NCBI GenBank assembly: GCA_027487485.1
Contig: JAIYDN010000084.1
Coordinates: forward strand, 124,001-188,000
Length of the DNA stretch: 64,000 nucleotides
Direction: 5' to 3'
DNA from: Planctomycetaceae bacterium
GTDB taxonomy: Bacteria > Planctomycetota > Planctomycetia > Pirellulales > Pirellulaceae
Each line of letters opens with the position of its first letter. The first letter of the stretch is position 1. Below are positions 17,692 through 27,556 of the stretch, piece after piece. Below the pieces are notes generated by a model. It worked only from the letters and a program-made list of their open reading frames with translations, was not told where the DNA came from and searched no databases. Position numbers and translations under genes: made by a program.

Positions 17692-18930
17692 ATGAAAGCC
17701 AGCGAATCAACCAGCCTTTATTTCAATCAAGCCGCAGACAAGCTCAAAATGGCGGAATGGATGCGCAAGCTTTTGATCACGCCCAAACGGGAGGTGACCG
17801 TTCAAGTTGCATTCGAGCGCGATAATGGCGACATCGAAACCGTGCTCGGCTACCGGGTTCAACACGATAACGCTCGGGGACCGATGAAAGGTGGATTGCG
17901 GTACCATCCTGCTGTCGATCTGGACGAAGTGCGAGCCTTGGCATCCCTCATGACATGGAAAACCGCTGTTACCGAACTCCCTTACGGAGGTGCTAAAGGT
18001 GGAATCGCCATCGATCCAAAGACGCTATCCAAAAAAGAACTAGAACGATTGACTCGATGTTTCGTGGACCAAATCCACGAGATCGTGGGCCCGGACACCG
18101 ACATCCCAGCTCCGGACATGGGGACCAATCACGAGGTCATGTCCTGGTTTCGAAACCAATGGGAAAAGTACCATGGTTTCAACCCCGCCGTGATCACAGG
18201 AAAACCCGTGGAAGAATACGGCGCCAAGGGACGCGAGGAAGCGACAGGCCGGGGTGTAGGTATCCTAGCGGTGAAGTTGCTCAAGCGAATCAATGTTCGC
18301 CCTGATCAATGCCGTACTGCCATTCAAGGGTTCGGCAATGTCGGGTCCCATGCTGCCAAGTTCTTGTTTGAGTCCGCATTCCCAGTGATAGCCGTCAGCG
18401 ATTTGAGCGGAGCATACTACAACCCAAAAGGACTCAATATCAACGAACTGTGGTCGTACTCCCTTAAGAATGGCAATCGATTGGATGGCTTTGAAGGTGC
18501 CGAACGCTTGCCTGCCGAAGCTCTCTTAGAGATGGATGTCGATCTGTTGATACCCGCAGCCTTGGGAGACGTGATCACCAAGCACAATGCCGACAAGATT
18601 CGAGCTAAGACCATCATCGAAGCCGCGAACGGCCCTGTGGACCCCGAAGCGGACGCCATCCTTTCCAATAAGAAAATTCTCATCCTGCCCGACATCTTGG
18701 CCAATGCTGGCGGTGTGACGGTCAGCTACTTTGAATGGGTTCAAAATCGTCAGCACTATCGCTGGACTCTGGACCGCGTCCGGCAAGAGCTCGAAAAAAC
18801 GCTGAGCGATGCATTTGAAAATGTCTGGCAACAGTCCGCGATCCACGATGTGTCGTTGCGAACGGCCGCCTTCATGCTGGCGATTTCTCGTGTCCAACGA
18901 GCCACTGAACTCGCTGGCGGAGCGGTCTAA
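17692..18930 (+). CDS. gdhA: Glu/Leu/Phe/Val dehydrogenase (glutamate dehydrogenase)
   Basis: NAD(P)-dependent dehydrogenase of 412 residues. GPMKGGLRYHPAVD, the catalytic-lysine region LPYGGAKGGIAIDP (about residue 98), PAPDMGTNHEVMSW and the Rossmann motif IQGFGNVGSHAAKF are typical of hexameric glutamate dehydrogenases of the small type. It interconverts glutamate with 2-oxoglutarate and ammonia. An upstream in-frame ATG at 17644 would add 16 residues; the internal ATG is preferred because family N-termini begin near MKASESTS. A consensus TATAAT lies upstream. Leu/Val specificity cannot be excluded from sequence alone. Confidence 0.92.
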   Translation: MKASESTSLYFNQAADKLKMAEWMRKLLITPKREVTVQVAFERDNGDIETVLGYRVQHDNARGPMKGGLRYHPAVDLDEVRALASLMTWKTAVTELPYGGAKGGIAIDPKTLSKKELERLTRCFVDQIHEIVGPDTDIPAPDMGTNHEVMSWFRNQWEKYHGFNPAVITGKPVEEYGAKGREEATGRGVGILAVKLLKRINVRPDQCRTAIQGFGNVGSHAAKFLFESAFPVIAVSDLSGAYYNPKGLNINELWSYSLKNGNRLDGFEGAERLPAEALLEMDVDLLIPAALGDVITKHNADKIRAKTIIEAANGPVDPEADAILSNKKILILPDILANAGGVTVSYFEWVQNRQHYRWTLDRVRQELEKTLSDAFENVWQQSAIHDVSLRTAAFMLAISRVQRATELAGGAV

Positions 18931-19016
18931 TCGCAAGGTCGTGTTGAAAGGTCTTATCGCATGGCGTTTTCGCGAGGAAAGCCATGCGTCCCATCTTCGT
19001 ACTCTAGCTGGATTCT

Positions 19017-19700
19017 ATGGATAGCCTCAATCAAGATCCTCAAGTCGTATGGCATGCGCAAACCATCACGCGGTCTCAACGAGCCGCGCGCAACCGACAT
19101 CGCGGATGCGTCGTGTGGTTCACGGGCCTTAGCGGCTCCGGAAAAAGTACGGTCGCTAACGCCGTAGAACAATTGCTATTCGAACGAAACACCCAGTCCT
19201 ATCTCCTGGACGGGGATAACGTGCGTCACGGGCTGTGCGCTGGTCCCAACCTTCTGGAACATGAATATGGACCGGAGTTTGCCAAGCGATTCGGCTTGGG
19301 CTTTGGGCCTGAAGACCGTGAAGAAAACATTCGAAGGGTGGGTGCCATCACCGAACTCTTTGCATCTGCCGGCCTGATTTGCCTTACCGCTTTCGTCAGT
19401 CCTTATCGCAAGGATCGAGCCCGAGTGCGATCCTGGGTGGAACGCAGCGGAAGCCCAGCCGATCCAATCCCGTTTATCGAAGTGTTCGTCAACACCCCTT
19501 TGGAAGTCTGCATGACCCGCGATCCCAAAGGGCTCTATCAACAAGCGATCGCCGGTAAGATCAAGAATTTTACGGGAATCTCAGACCCGTACGAAGCCCC
19601 AGAAAAACCAGACTTGGAACTTGCGGGGGCAGCGTACTCACCCGAAGTCTTAGCCAAGCAGGTCATTGATTTGCTCGTAAAACGAAAAATTCTGAACTGA
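19017..19700 (+). CDS. cysC: Adenylyl-sulfate kinase
   Basis: APS kinase of 227 residues that phosphorylates adenylyl sulfate to PAPS. The P-loop GLSGSGKST lies near residues 38-46, followed by LLDGDNVRHGL, a conserved FGPEDREENIRRVGA segment, LTAFVSPYRKDR and KNFTGISDPYEAPE. About 25 residues precede the kinase core, slightly more than in short CysC proteins. No cysD/cysN sulfate adenylyltransferase is adjacent, so PAPS production must use an unlinked sulfurylase; planctomycetes often use PAPS for sulfation of polysaccharides or sulfolipids. It ends 10 bp before the stop of the convergent PQQ gene. Confidence 0.93.
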   Translation: MDSLNQDPQVVWHAQTITRSQRAARNRHRGCVVWFTGLSGSGKSTVANAVEQLLFERNTQSYLLDGDNVRHGLCAGPNLLEHEYGPEFAKRFGLGFGPEDREENIRRVGAITELFASAGLICLTAFVSPYRKDRARVRSWVERSGSPADPIPFIEVFVNTPLEVCMTRDPKGLYQQAIAGKIKNFTGISDPYEAPEKPDLELAGAAYSPEVLAKQVIDLLVKRKILN

Positions 19701-19710
19701 GTGGCTCGCC

Positions 19711-22700
19711 CTACGGGAGCTGCATCAAGAAGGCCAACAAATCACGAGCTTGCTGTTCGGTCAGCGAACTCAGCAGCCCCGATGGCATCAACGATAGCTC
19801 ATTTTCTTTCTCAAATTCAATCTCGTCCAAATCAAGCTCGCGCTGCGAACCGTCCGCAAGCATGATGGTCAATTGAACACTGGAGCGTCTAACCAGCCGG
19901 CCGATCAAGGATTCTCCATCCACGGTCAAGACAGAAATCGATCGGTATTCGGGCGCTATGGTTTTCGATGGTTGAATGAGTTGTTCCAACATCTCTTGCT
20001 TGGTCTTGTATTTCGTTGCTAGCCCCTCCAGCTTCGGGCCGACCGCTTTGCCTTGATCTCCAACTTGATGGCATTGGATGCATTGCGCAGTCCCCGCCAG
20101 CACCAACGCGCGACCTCGCTCACTGTCCCCTTCTCCCGACAAGATCCGAGACCGATCGAAGGTGTTTCCAAGCCGTGCGATTCGCATCGAGGCAGGAAAA
20201 AAAGGTTCAATGAATTCCCGGCTGGATTCGGGAGCGTTGTTTGCCATGGCCAGCACCTGAGAAACAAAAAAGCTGGGGATCGCGTTTTCCGCAAGCGCGT
20301 TGGCAATCCTTTGCGATCCTTCTTGCGTCTCCAAAAGGGCAACCGTTGCGTTCTTGCGATCATCGTCCGAAACGTTGCTGGATGGATTGGTGATCGTGTC
20401 TATAGCTTTGCGCTGAGAAGAATCTTGAGGCATCGATTGGATCCAGTGTCGAATCAGTGACGCTCCGGCCGTATCAACTCGCTCTGAGCCGATGTGTGGC
20501 ATCCGGCCACTACCGCTCTTGGCCATGCGATAATAAAGCATGGAACGAAACGGATCGCCTGGCGAGATGAGTTTCGCGTGCTTGATCTGAAAAGAACCTT
20601 TGATGGGCCGACCGTCAATGCATTTAGTTTCCTCTAAGCTCTTCTCAAATCGAATATCGAACTCGGCCGACCCAGCACCACCGAACTGATGGCAATGCGC
20701 ACAGTTGCTATGAAGGTACGAACGAGCGCGACGGTCCACGCTTGCATGCTTCTCGTTGATTCCCGCCATCGGCACCAACCGCTCGGATTCAATCGGCTTC
20801 TCGTTGTCTGGAAACGACACAAACCCTTTTCGATGCAATTCACCCCAGACATCTTCTTGGCCGTTGGAGCTTCTGAGCTGTTGTTCCAGGAAGCCAATGG
20901 CGTCGCCGGACCAAGGCGTATGACATATACGACATTCGCTTCGTGCCGCAAAGTTCCAACGGACTTCTTCGTAATCATCAGTTTGCTTTTGCCCCTGAAT
21001 GGGAATCCGAACGGTCTCTGTCCTACCATCGGCATCCACCAAGATGGCATCCGATTGATTTGGGAGCCAACGGTACGAATAAAATCGCCAATCATTCGGG
21101 CCAGCGTAATGGCTGAGTTGCGTTTCAATTCGCTGTGAATCAGAACCTTCGCCCATGCGATAGGTTTTTACCAACACCGTGTCTCGCGGAAATCGAACTT
21201 TCGATTGAAACCAATCGAAGGTAGGTTTCCCCGATTGATAGAATTCTATTTTTTCTGTGCCAGGGACTGCCACATGAAAATCCGCGTCCGCACCCTCCAT
21301 CCACATGGTGGAATGAATGCGATAGGGAAGAACTCCTTCATTGGGTTCCATCGTCTGCACATCGCGAAAGAGCCCCGTTTCACTTAGCTTGGTGGGGAAA
21401 GCTCCAGGAACAAAGCTCGCTGCTGCTGGATTCTCGACCAATCGATAGATGCCGCCCGCTTGGTTCCATTCGATGTACTCCAGAACCAGCAGCTCATCGC
21501 GAGAATCGACCCCAAACGCAATCGGCTTGACTTCGCCATAGGCGATTTCTTTTACGGACAAAACAGATTTTTCGTCAAAGCTTGCCGCCCAAAACCGGCG
21601 GGTAATCCAGTCACCGAACACATAACTGCCCCGAAGTGAAGCATGTTGGTGACCGCGGTACACTCTGCCACCTGTTACCGACGCAGCGTCCGCATGCGAA
21701 AGAGCGACGTCAGGAGGCAGGATTGGTGTTGGGCCCATTTTTTGAGCTGGCACGACACTGCCAGGCCCTTCCGTAATGCTCCAGCCGTAGTTGCCACCGG
21801 AGACGACGCGGTAAACCATTTCGTAGGCTTCCCAGCCAACATCTCCTACCCACAATTGACCAGTCTCGGAATCAAAGCTCATTCGCCATGGGTTGCGAAA
21901 TCCGTAAGCAAAGACCTCGCCTCGCGCCTTGGGTACGCTCACAAACGGATTGTCCGATGGAATACTGTAGGGCAAAGGTTCGCCACTGGCGGAAACTGAT
22001 TCATGATCTATATCAATGCGCAAAATCGATGAGAGCAAATCACCGATGTCTTGGCCAGTTTGAAGCGGATCTGGTGGGGTGGGCGTGCTGGCGTCTCCTA
22101 GCGACACGTACAAATAACCGTCATTTCCAAATTCGAGCGTGCAGCCGTTGTGGCCTCCACCTAGACAACGTAGCACCGTCTGCTCACTTTCGTAATCCAG
22201 GGTTGGCGGTTGAGTGTCGTTCATGCGAAAGCGGGCAATATGAGTTCCCCCATCCATGTTGGGGGTCCCATTGGAAATGATGTAACATATATACACCAAG
22301 CGATTCTCCGCAAACCGTGGGTGAAAGGCCATGCTGTACGTGTTGATCGAATAATGGTTGCCCGGAGCTAGCTTTGCCAATTCCGATTCGCGATGAGTCT
22401 CAGCTAACTTTGGAAGAGGATTTGAAAAATCGATCACCAAGTCAGCTCGTTCTACCGAATCATCGTCCACGAACGACCACAACTTCCCGCCGGACTCCAT
22501 CACAAGCATCCGACCAGTTGTGTCCGATTCGACCTTGGGGAACCGGTGCAACGATACAGGTCCTTGAAAACTGAGTTTGGGATAAGCTCGTTTTAAGGCA
22601 AACGGCGGGGGAGCGTCGGGAGTTCCTTGCACCTTGGACTCGGTCCAAGAAGGTCTTTGAATAACATCCGCTTTGGCTGCAGAATTGGTTTCCCCGCGAG

Positions 22701-22818
22701 TTGTCGCTTTGAGAAACCCAAAGTCGCCTCCGAAATTGCCTCCAATAAACGCAACCGCCACAAGGACCCAAACAACATTACGCCGCAGAGTACGGTAACT
22801 GGAGGATCGATTTATCAT
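19711..22818 (-). CDS. PQQ-type sugar dehydrogenase fused to c-type haem domains
   Basis: Large exported protein of about 1035 residues. A hydrophobic N-terminal segment is followed by a GSDH-type six-bladed propeller (HPRFAENRLVYICY, GGGHNGCTLEFG, YGFRNPWRMSFD, GGNYGWSITEGPG). The C-terminal half has three CXXCH haem sites: CRICH (about 629), CAHCH (about 706) and CIQCH (about 914). The last is in a small Planctomycete-type cytochrome domain followed by a beta-rich tail. The likely role is periplasmic oxidation of a sugar or aldose, with electrons passed along the attached haems. The ATG at 22818 is chosen; a GTG at 22851 would add 11 residues. The substrate and the exact number of functional haems are unproven. 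Confidence 0.87.
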   Translation of the reverse strand: MINRSSSYRTLRRNVVWVLVAVAFIGGNFGGDFGFLKATTRGETNSAAKADVIQRPSWTESKVQGTPDAPPPFALKRAYPKLSFQGPVSLHRFPKVESDTTGRMLVMESGGKLWSFVDDDSVERADLVIDFSNPLPKLAETHRESELAKLAPGNHYSINTYSMAFHPRFAENRLVYICYIISNGTPNMDGGTHIARFRMNDTQPPTLDYESEQTVLRCLGGGHNGCTLEFGNDGYLYVSLGDASTPTPPDPLQTGQDIGDLLSSILRIDIDHESVSASGEPLPYSIPSDNPFVSVPKARGEVFAYGFRNPWRMSFDSETGQLWVGDVGWEAYEMVYRVVSGGNYGWSITEGPGSVVPAQKMGPTPILPPDVALSHADAASVTGGRVYRGHQHASLRGSYVFGDWITRRFWAASFDEKSVLSVKEIAYGEVKPIAFGVDSRDELLVLEYIEWNQAGGIYRLVENPAAASFVPGAFPTKLSETGLFRDVQTMEPNEGVLPYRIHSTMWMEGADADFHVAVPGTEKIEFYQSGKPTFDWFQSKVRFPRDTVLVKTYRMGEGSDSQRIETQLSHYAGPNDWRFYSYRWLPNQSDAILVDADGRTETVRIPIQGQKQTDDYEEVRWNFAARSECRICHTPWSGDAIGFLEQQLRSSNGQEDVWGELHRKGFVSFPDNEKPIESERLVPMAGINEKHASVDRRARSYLHSNCAHCHQFGGAGSAEFDIRFEKSLEETKCIDGRPIKGSFQIKHAKLISPGDPFRSMLYYRMAKSGSGRMPHIGSERVDTAGASLIRHWIQSMPQDSSQRKAIDTITNPSSNVSDDDRKNATVALLETQEGSQRIANALAENAIPSFFVSQVLAMANNAPESSREFIEPFFPASMRIARLGNTFDRSRILSGEGDSERGRALVLAGTAQCIQCHQVGDQGKAVGPKLEGLATKYKTKQEMLEQLIQPSKTIAPEYRSISVLTVDGESLIGRLVRRSSVQLTIMLADGSQRELDLDEIEFEKENELSLMPSGLLSSLTEQQARDLLAFLMQLP

Positions 22819-22866
22819 GGGAAGAGGAAGTGTTGGCCAGAGAAAAAGCACTCGTACCGAAGCGAA

Positions 22867-24102
22867 TTAGGACACCCAAGGATAATACAACCGTTGGCCG
22901 CCGGGCATACTGTTAGGCGGAATCTCGACAAAACCGTCGGATTGGATCAGCGAAGCGATGTCTCCCGATCCTTGGCTTGGGACAAGGCTTAGTCGCCCGT
23001 TGGAACCAGCCTTGACCAAGCGAAACCAAGTGAGTTGGATAGCCTTGTCATCGGGAGCATCCAGCTGAGCGTAGAGCGGCTCATCCACACGTGCAAAACC
23101 GGCAACATGCTGGATCAGTCCCAATGCGAACCGACGAAACGTAACAGCCACGCTCAGGGGATTGCCGGGCAGCCCCAGAACAAGTTGCCCACGCGGGCCG
23201 ACGGCACCCAAAATAGGTTTCCCCGGTCGAATGGGAAGACGATGAAAGATGGTGGAACAACCACAGCTTTGAATCGCATCGGGGACGTAGTCGGTGTCCC
23301 CCATGGAAACACCACCTGTCAGCAAGATCACATCGCACGCTTGAAGATGAGCTTCGATGATCGCCCGAATGTCATCGTGTTGATCGTGGACTTTCGTTCG
23401 AGTCACCTGCAGAAACACATGTTGGCGAAGCATTGCTTCGAGAAACGGTCCGTTGGAATCACGAATTTGCCATGGTTGTATCGGTTTCCCAAAGTCGATC
23501 AGCTCGTCACCTGTATTGATGATTCCGACGCGCACCTTACGGAAAACTTGAATCTTGGCTTCGTCCGAAAAAGTGATCGCTCCGGCAAAGCGGGAAGGAG
23601 TCAGCAAGGTCCCCTTAGAAACAACCGTCCCTCCTGCCAATGCGTTTTCGCCCTGTCTTCGAATGTTTTGCCCTAGAAACAAAGACTCTTTGGGAACCGC
23701 AATGGAAACATAGGTTTCGGATTCATTGCAATCCTCCCGTCGTACAACACATTGAGCCTGGGGCGGAACCGGCCCCCCCGTGAACACTCGAACGGCTGAA
23801 CGACCTTCAAGCTGGACCGGCGGGGAACCTGCGGTCGACGTGGCGGTGATTGGCAAAACGCTGCCATCCAGTTCATCGAACCGAATCGCGTAGCCGTCCA
23901 TGGCGGAAACATCGATGGCTGGACTGTCGCGAAACGCTTGAATGTCTTGGGCCAAGATGCGGTGAATGGCTTGCTCGGTCGAAACAACCTCGACAGAAAC
24001 GCGTGCCAACTTAGCACGCAACTTGTCCATTTGGGCACTGCAAGGGTCTATGATGGGGAATTCGTTCGGAGAACCTTGGGAAGGGCTCGTTGAATGACTC
24101 AT
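22867..24102 (-). CDS. moeA: Molybdopterin molybdotransferase MoeA
   Basis: Protein of 411 residues that inserts molybdate into adenylated molybdopterin. The usual four-domain MoeA order is visible: SAMDGYAIRFDEL near residues 68-80, GGPVPPQAQCVVRRED, RVGIINTGDEL, the MPT-binding GGVSMGDTDYVPDAI (about 267), and GLPGNPLSVAVTF. Length is normal. It lies 48 bp upstream of the PQQ gene on the same strand, so the two may be co-transcribed, although PQQ enzymes do not need molybdenum. No other moa/mob genes are in the window. Confidence 0.93.
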   Translation of the reverse strand: MSHSTSPSQGSPNEFPIIDPCSAQMDKLRAKLARVSVEVVSTEQAIHRILAQDIQAFRDSPAIDVSAMDGYAIRFDELDGSVLPITATSTAGSPPVQLEGRSAVRVFTGGPVPPQAQCVVRREDCNESETYVSIAVPKESLFLGQNIRRQGENALAGGTVVSKGTLLTPSRFAGAITFSDEAKIQVFRKVRVGIINTGDELIDFGKPIQPWQIRDSNGPFLEAMLRQHVFLQVTRTKVHDQHDDIRAIIEAHLQACDVILLTGGVSMGDTDYVPDAIQSCGCSTIFHRLPIRPGKPILGAVGPRGQLVLGLPGNPLSVAVTFRRFALGLIQHVAGFARVDEPLYAQLDAPDDKAIQLTWFRLVKAGSNGRLSLVPSQGSGDIASLIQSDGFVEIPPNSMPGGQRLYYPWVS

Positions 24103-24285
24103 AATGAGCTGCAGATCATAGAAAAGCGTAAAGTGGCAATCGACATTTTATTCCGAAGGCATGATACCCGTTGTGCAGATGCCTCGGGAGTGTCAAAATC
24201 CGGTAGAGGCGTTGAACAGCCTCCCACGCTACTATCAACGTGAACCCATCTCCACTTAAGAACTTCAAGGCGTCGCAACCTGCTC

Positions 24286-25065
24286 ATGAAAACTGTCGAA
24301 GACAACATTTACGATTATCCCGTTTATTATGATCTCATTTTTGGTAGCGACTGGACGGCCGAGTATCGGTTCCTTGAGGCAGCATTCAAGAAGCATGTGG
24401 ACGGCAAAACCAAGCGAGTTCTTGAGCCAGCCTGTGGAACAGGTCGCCTTTTGTATCGTATGACCAAAGGTGGATATACGGCGGCCGGGCTTGATCTGAA
24501 CGCCAAAGCTATCGATTATTGCAACGCAAGGCTTCGAAAGCACGGCATGAAGGAAACGGCATGGGTGGCAAACATGTGCGACTTCACCGTGAAGAAACCC
24601 TTCGACGCAGCGTTCAACACCATCAACTCGTTTCGACACCTCAGCACGGAAAAGGACACCGTCGCTCATTTTCGAGCCATGGCCCAAGCGATCCGGCCGG
24701 GCGGGATTTACGCTCTTGGGTTCCATTTGACACCCTTGGAGGGGCCTCAAACGGATCACGAAAGTTGGTCGGCAAGACGAGGGAATTTGCTGATCAACAC
24801 ACGAATGTGGCCTCGAGATAAAGACACCAAGGCCCGAATCGAACGATACAATCTACGCTTTGACGTATATCGCCCAACAGGCTCGATCCGAATTGATGAT
24901 TGCTTGGTGTTACGAAGTTACACCCACAAACAGTTTGCCTCCATGATCAAGAAAGTTCCTGAATGGCGGATCGAGGAAGCCTACGATTTCAGTTACAACA
25001 TTGACGAACCGATCGAGATCGACGCCGAAACGGAAGATATTGTCTACATTCTGAAAAGGCAGTAG
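24286..25065 (+). CDS. Class I SAM-dependent methyltransferase
   Basis: Methyltransferase of 259 residues. SAM motif I reads LEPACGTGRLLY (about 47-58), followed by GLDLNAKAIDYC, a FDAAFNTINSFRHL segment and IRPGGIYALGFHL (post-motif). Its substrate cannot be predicted. It precedes a ketosynthase and an acyl carrier protein on the same strand (123 bp, then 135 bp gaps), so methylation of an acyl product or its precursor is possible. The upstream gap (24103-24285) holds nothing recognisable. Confidence 0.85.
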   Translation: MKTVEDNIYDYPVYYDLIFGSDWTAEYRFLEAAFKKHVDGKTKRVLEPACGTGRLLYRMTKGGYTAAGLDLNAKAIDYCNARLRKHGMKETAWVANMCDFTVKKPFDAAFNTINSFRHLSTEKDTVAHFRAMAQAIRPGGIYALGFHLTPLEGPQTDHESWSARRGNLLINTRMWPRDKDTKARIERYNLRFDVYRPTGSIRIDDCLVLRSYTHKQFASMIKKVPEWRIEEAYDFSYNIDEPIEIDAETEDIVYILKRQ

Positions 25066-25188
25066 TTCCCGGGACGCTTGCAAATTAGCCCGATCGAGGA
25101 TAGCTTCGATCTGCCGAATGAGAGGTCCCCGATCTCGGACGAGGTTTGTGCCCGCACTTTTCAATTTCCACCTATTTTGAGCTACCGA

Positions 25189-26448
25189 ATGAGCTTTGCC
25201 GACCGAACAAGCCAGCTGCCAGATGATCAACGGATTGTCATTACCGGGATCGGATTAACCTCTCCCAATGGCCATAATCTGGAGATGTTTCGCGAATCGT
25301 TACTGAACGGGCAAAGCGGCGTAAGAAATTACAACATCCGATATGTCGGTGACACGCTCGCTGGCGTTTGTGAATTTGAATCAACCAAGTACCAGAGCCG
25401 CCGCGACATGCGGCGCGGCACACGAGCTGGCACCGTAGGCATTTGGGCAGCCTCGGAAGCGGTCGCTCGAAGTGGGCTCGATTGGGCCAACGTCGACAAA
25501 TCACGAGTTGGGATCTACATCGGTGTCACAGAACACGGCAACGTGGAAACGGAAAACGAAATCCATTCGATCAAAGCCTACGACTACGACGTGAGCTATT
25601 GGTCCCATCACCATAACCCAAGAACGGTAGCGAACAATCCGGCGGGCGAGGTCGCCTTGAATATGGGAATCACAGGCCCACACTACACCATCGGCGCCGC
25701 CTGTGCCGCAGGAAATGCTGGAATTATCCAAGGGGTCCAAATGCTACGACTCAACGAATGCGATCTTGCAATCGCTGGCGGAGTTTCCGAGAGCATTCAC
25801 ACGTTCGGCATTTTCGCATCGTTCAAGTCCCAAGGCGCGTTGGCAAGCCACCAGGACCCGACCAAAGCCTCGCGCCCTTTTGACAAGTCCCGAAACGGAA
25901 TCGTCGTTTCCGAAGGTGCTTGCCTCTACATTCTGGAACGGCTTTCGGACGCGAAAGCTCGATCCGCCAACATAATTGCAGAGATTGTCTCTTATGCGAT
26001 CAATACCGACGCGACCGACTTTGTGCTCCCCAACCCCGAACGGCAAGCCCAGTGCGTCAATCTGGCGCTAGGACGAGGCGGCTTGGTCGCCGACCAAATT
26101 GACATCGTCAGCACCCACGCGACCGGGACCAGCACTGGCGACAGCCAAGAATGCCTCGCCCTGAGAACGGTTTTTGCAGGATGCGACAACGTTTCCTTCA
26201 ACAATACCAAAAGCTTCATCGGCCACACGATGGGAGCCGCCGGAGCGATTGAGCTGGCAGGAAATATTCCATCCTTTCAAGACAGGGTTTGCCATGCCAC
26301 GATAAATGTGGACAATCTCGATGAAGAATGTGCGATCCCTGGACTGGTTCTGAACCAACCCAAAGAACGCAATAAAGTCGACTACATTCTCAACAACTCA
26401 TTCGGCATGCTCGGTATCAACTCCGTGGTGATCGTAAGACGCTTCTAG
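25189..26448 (+). CDS. Beta-ketoacyl-ACP synthase (KAS II-like)
   Basis: Thiolase-fold condensing enzyme of 419 residues. The Cys-His-His triad is intact: Cys in GAACAAGN (about 171), His in THATGTSTGD (about 309) and His in GHTMGAAG (about 345). The start IVITGIGLTSPNG and end NNSFGMLGINSVVI match the FabF group. It condenses malonyl-ACP with an acyl chain. The linked ACP and methyltransferase suggest a dedicated, non-core fatty-acid or polyketide-like pathway rather than the housekeeping fab cluster, since fabD, fabG and fabZ are absent here. The ATG at 25189 is chosen; the open frame starts at 25078, but that extension has no family resemblance. Confidence 0.88.
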   Translation: MSFADRTSQLPDDQRIVITGIGLTSPNGHNLEMFRESLLNGQSGVRNYNIRYVGDTLAGVCEFESTKYQSRRDMRRGTRAGTVGIWAASEAVARSGLDWANVDKSRVGIYIGVTEHGNVETENEIHSIKAYDYDVSYWSHHHNPRTVANNPAGEVALNMGITGPHYTIGAACAAGNAGIIQGVQMLRLNECDLAIAGGVSESIHTFGIFASFKSQGALASHQDPTKASRPFDKSRNGIVVSEGACLYILERLSDAKARSANIIAEIVSYAINTDATDFVLPNPERQAQCVNLALGRGGLVADQIDIVSTHATGTSTGDSQECLALRTVFAGCDNVSFNNTKSFIGHTMGAAGAIELAGNIPSFQDRVCHATINVDNLDEECAIPGLVLNQPKERNKVDYILNNSFGMLGINSVVIVRRF

Positions 26449-26583
26449 TGATACTGCAGTTTCCTGATGAGCCAAATACCTGAACTAACCCTTTCCTAAA
26501 TCAACGATTCTAAAGTTTCCCGTTTGCATGGTGCAGTGTTCGCAACATGCGCCAGGGGACACGAATCAGGAGCATTGGATTCC

Positions 26584-26844
26584 ATGACACCGGCGGAAAT
26601 CCGTGAAGAGATTATCGATATTCTTAGTGAAATCACACCCGACGAAGACTTGTCCGGGCTGGATGACGAAAAGTCCTTTCGTGAGCAACTGGAACTCGAC
26701 AGCATGGATTTCCTTGACATCGTCATGGAACTGCGAAAACGCCACCGAGTTCAAATCCCCGAGGACGAATACGGGAACCTCGCAAGCATGGGAAGCACGG
26801 TTACTTACCTCGAGCCTAAAATGCGCGACATCGTCGCAGCTTAG
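26584..26844 (+). CDS. Acyl carrier protein
   Basis: Acidic four-helix protein of 86 residues. The phosphopantetheine Ser lies in LELDSMDFLDIVM (about residue 39), close to the canonical DSL motif but with Met in place of Leu. It probably carries the acyl chain for the ketosynthase 135 bp upstream. The ATG at 26584 gives a normal ACP length; the open frame extends 20 codons upstream without resemblance to ACPs. It is distinct from the short core AcpP in having a PEDEYGNLASMGSTVTYL tail typical of specialised carrier proteins. Confidence 0.87.
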   Translation: MTPAEIREEIIDILSEITPDEDLSGLDDEKSFREQLELDSMDFLDIVMELRKRHRVQIPEDEYGNLASMGSTVTYLEPKMRDIVAA

Positions 26845-26855
26845 TTGATCCCTTA

Positions 26856-27323
26856 ATGACGGATTCCATGATAGACTCGTTTGCGAATTTAATCCCCGGG
26901 TTCGGTTCCTACCGTTCCGAACAGAAACGGCGAGACGACGATGTCGCAGCGAGAAGCTACTTGGTCGGGCGTTTGCAAGAATGCAAACGTGATCTTCAAG
27001 CAGTAGCGACGCAATTGCTAGAGGGCGGCAATTTTCAAGCGATCTCTCAAGCAGAAAAACTTCGTAGTTCAATCGAACTCGCCCAATCAAAAATCCGTGC
27101 AGCGGTAGAAGGCTACTCGTCCTGGTTCGAATCCTCGAAAGTGGATGAGACTAAACTCAAAAAAGTCCTAGAACTGGATAACGATCTCGTTGCTGTTGTG
27201 GATAAACTCCAGCACGAAATCTCGCGACTGTCCAAAGATTCTTTCGACACAACTTCTGCCAATGAAGTAGTCCATCATCTGAAAGAACGATTTTCTCGCA
27301 GAGCTGAACTGCTCGCGAAGTAG
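26856..27323 (+). CDS. Hypothetical helical coiled-coil protein
   Basis: Protein of 155 residues, not recognised. It is almost entirely alpha-helical and hydrophilic, with heptad-like stretches around residues 35-85 and 95-125 and no signal peptide or membrane helix. It begins 11 bp after the ACP stop on the same strand, so it is probably part of the same transcription unit and may be a structural or regulatory partner of the ketosynthase/ACP pair. An in-frame Met four codons in (26868) is an alternative start. Function unknown. Confidence 0.7.
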   Translation: MTDSMIDSFANLIPGFGSYRSEQKRRDDDVAARSYLVGRLQECKRDLQAVATQLLEGGNFQAISQAEKLRSSIELAQSKIRAAVEGYSSWFESSKVDETKLKKVLELDNDLVAVVDKLQHEISRLSKDSFDTTSANEVVHHLKERFSRRAELLAK

Positions 27324-27556
27324 CGTTTCAGCAACCACGAGGCAGATGCCAGTGGCCTAGCACCTGTGGAACGCGATAGCCACTTCGATTTATCCGGAAG
27401 GGCAGAGGGATCCTTCTTCTCTGTTCGACGACGCCTATCCGTAGACTTTTTCAAGTGTACAATCCAACTCGCAGGTCAATGACCTGTTAGCGAATTGCGA
27501 TACAGTCACCAAAACCAACCGGACTAGGTGTCTTAGGAAGGAAATGCAGTCGGTCC

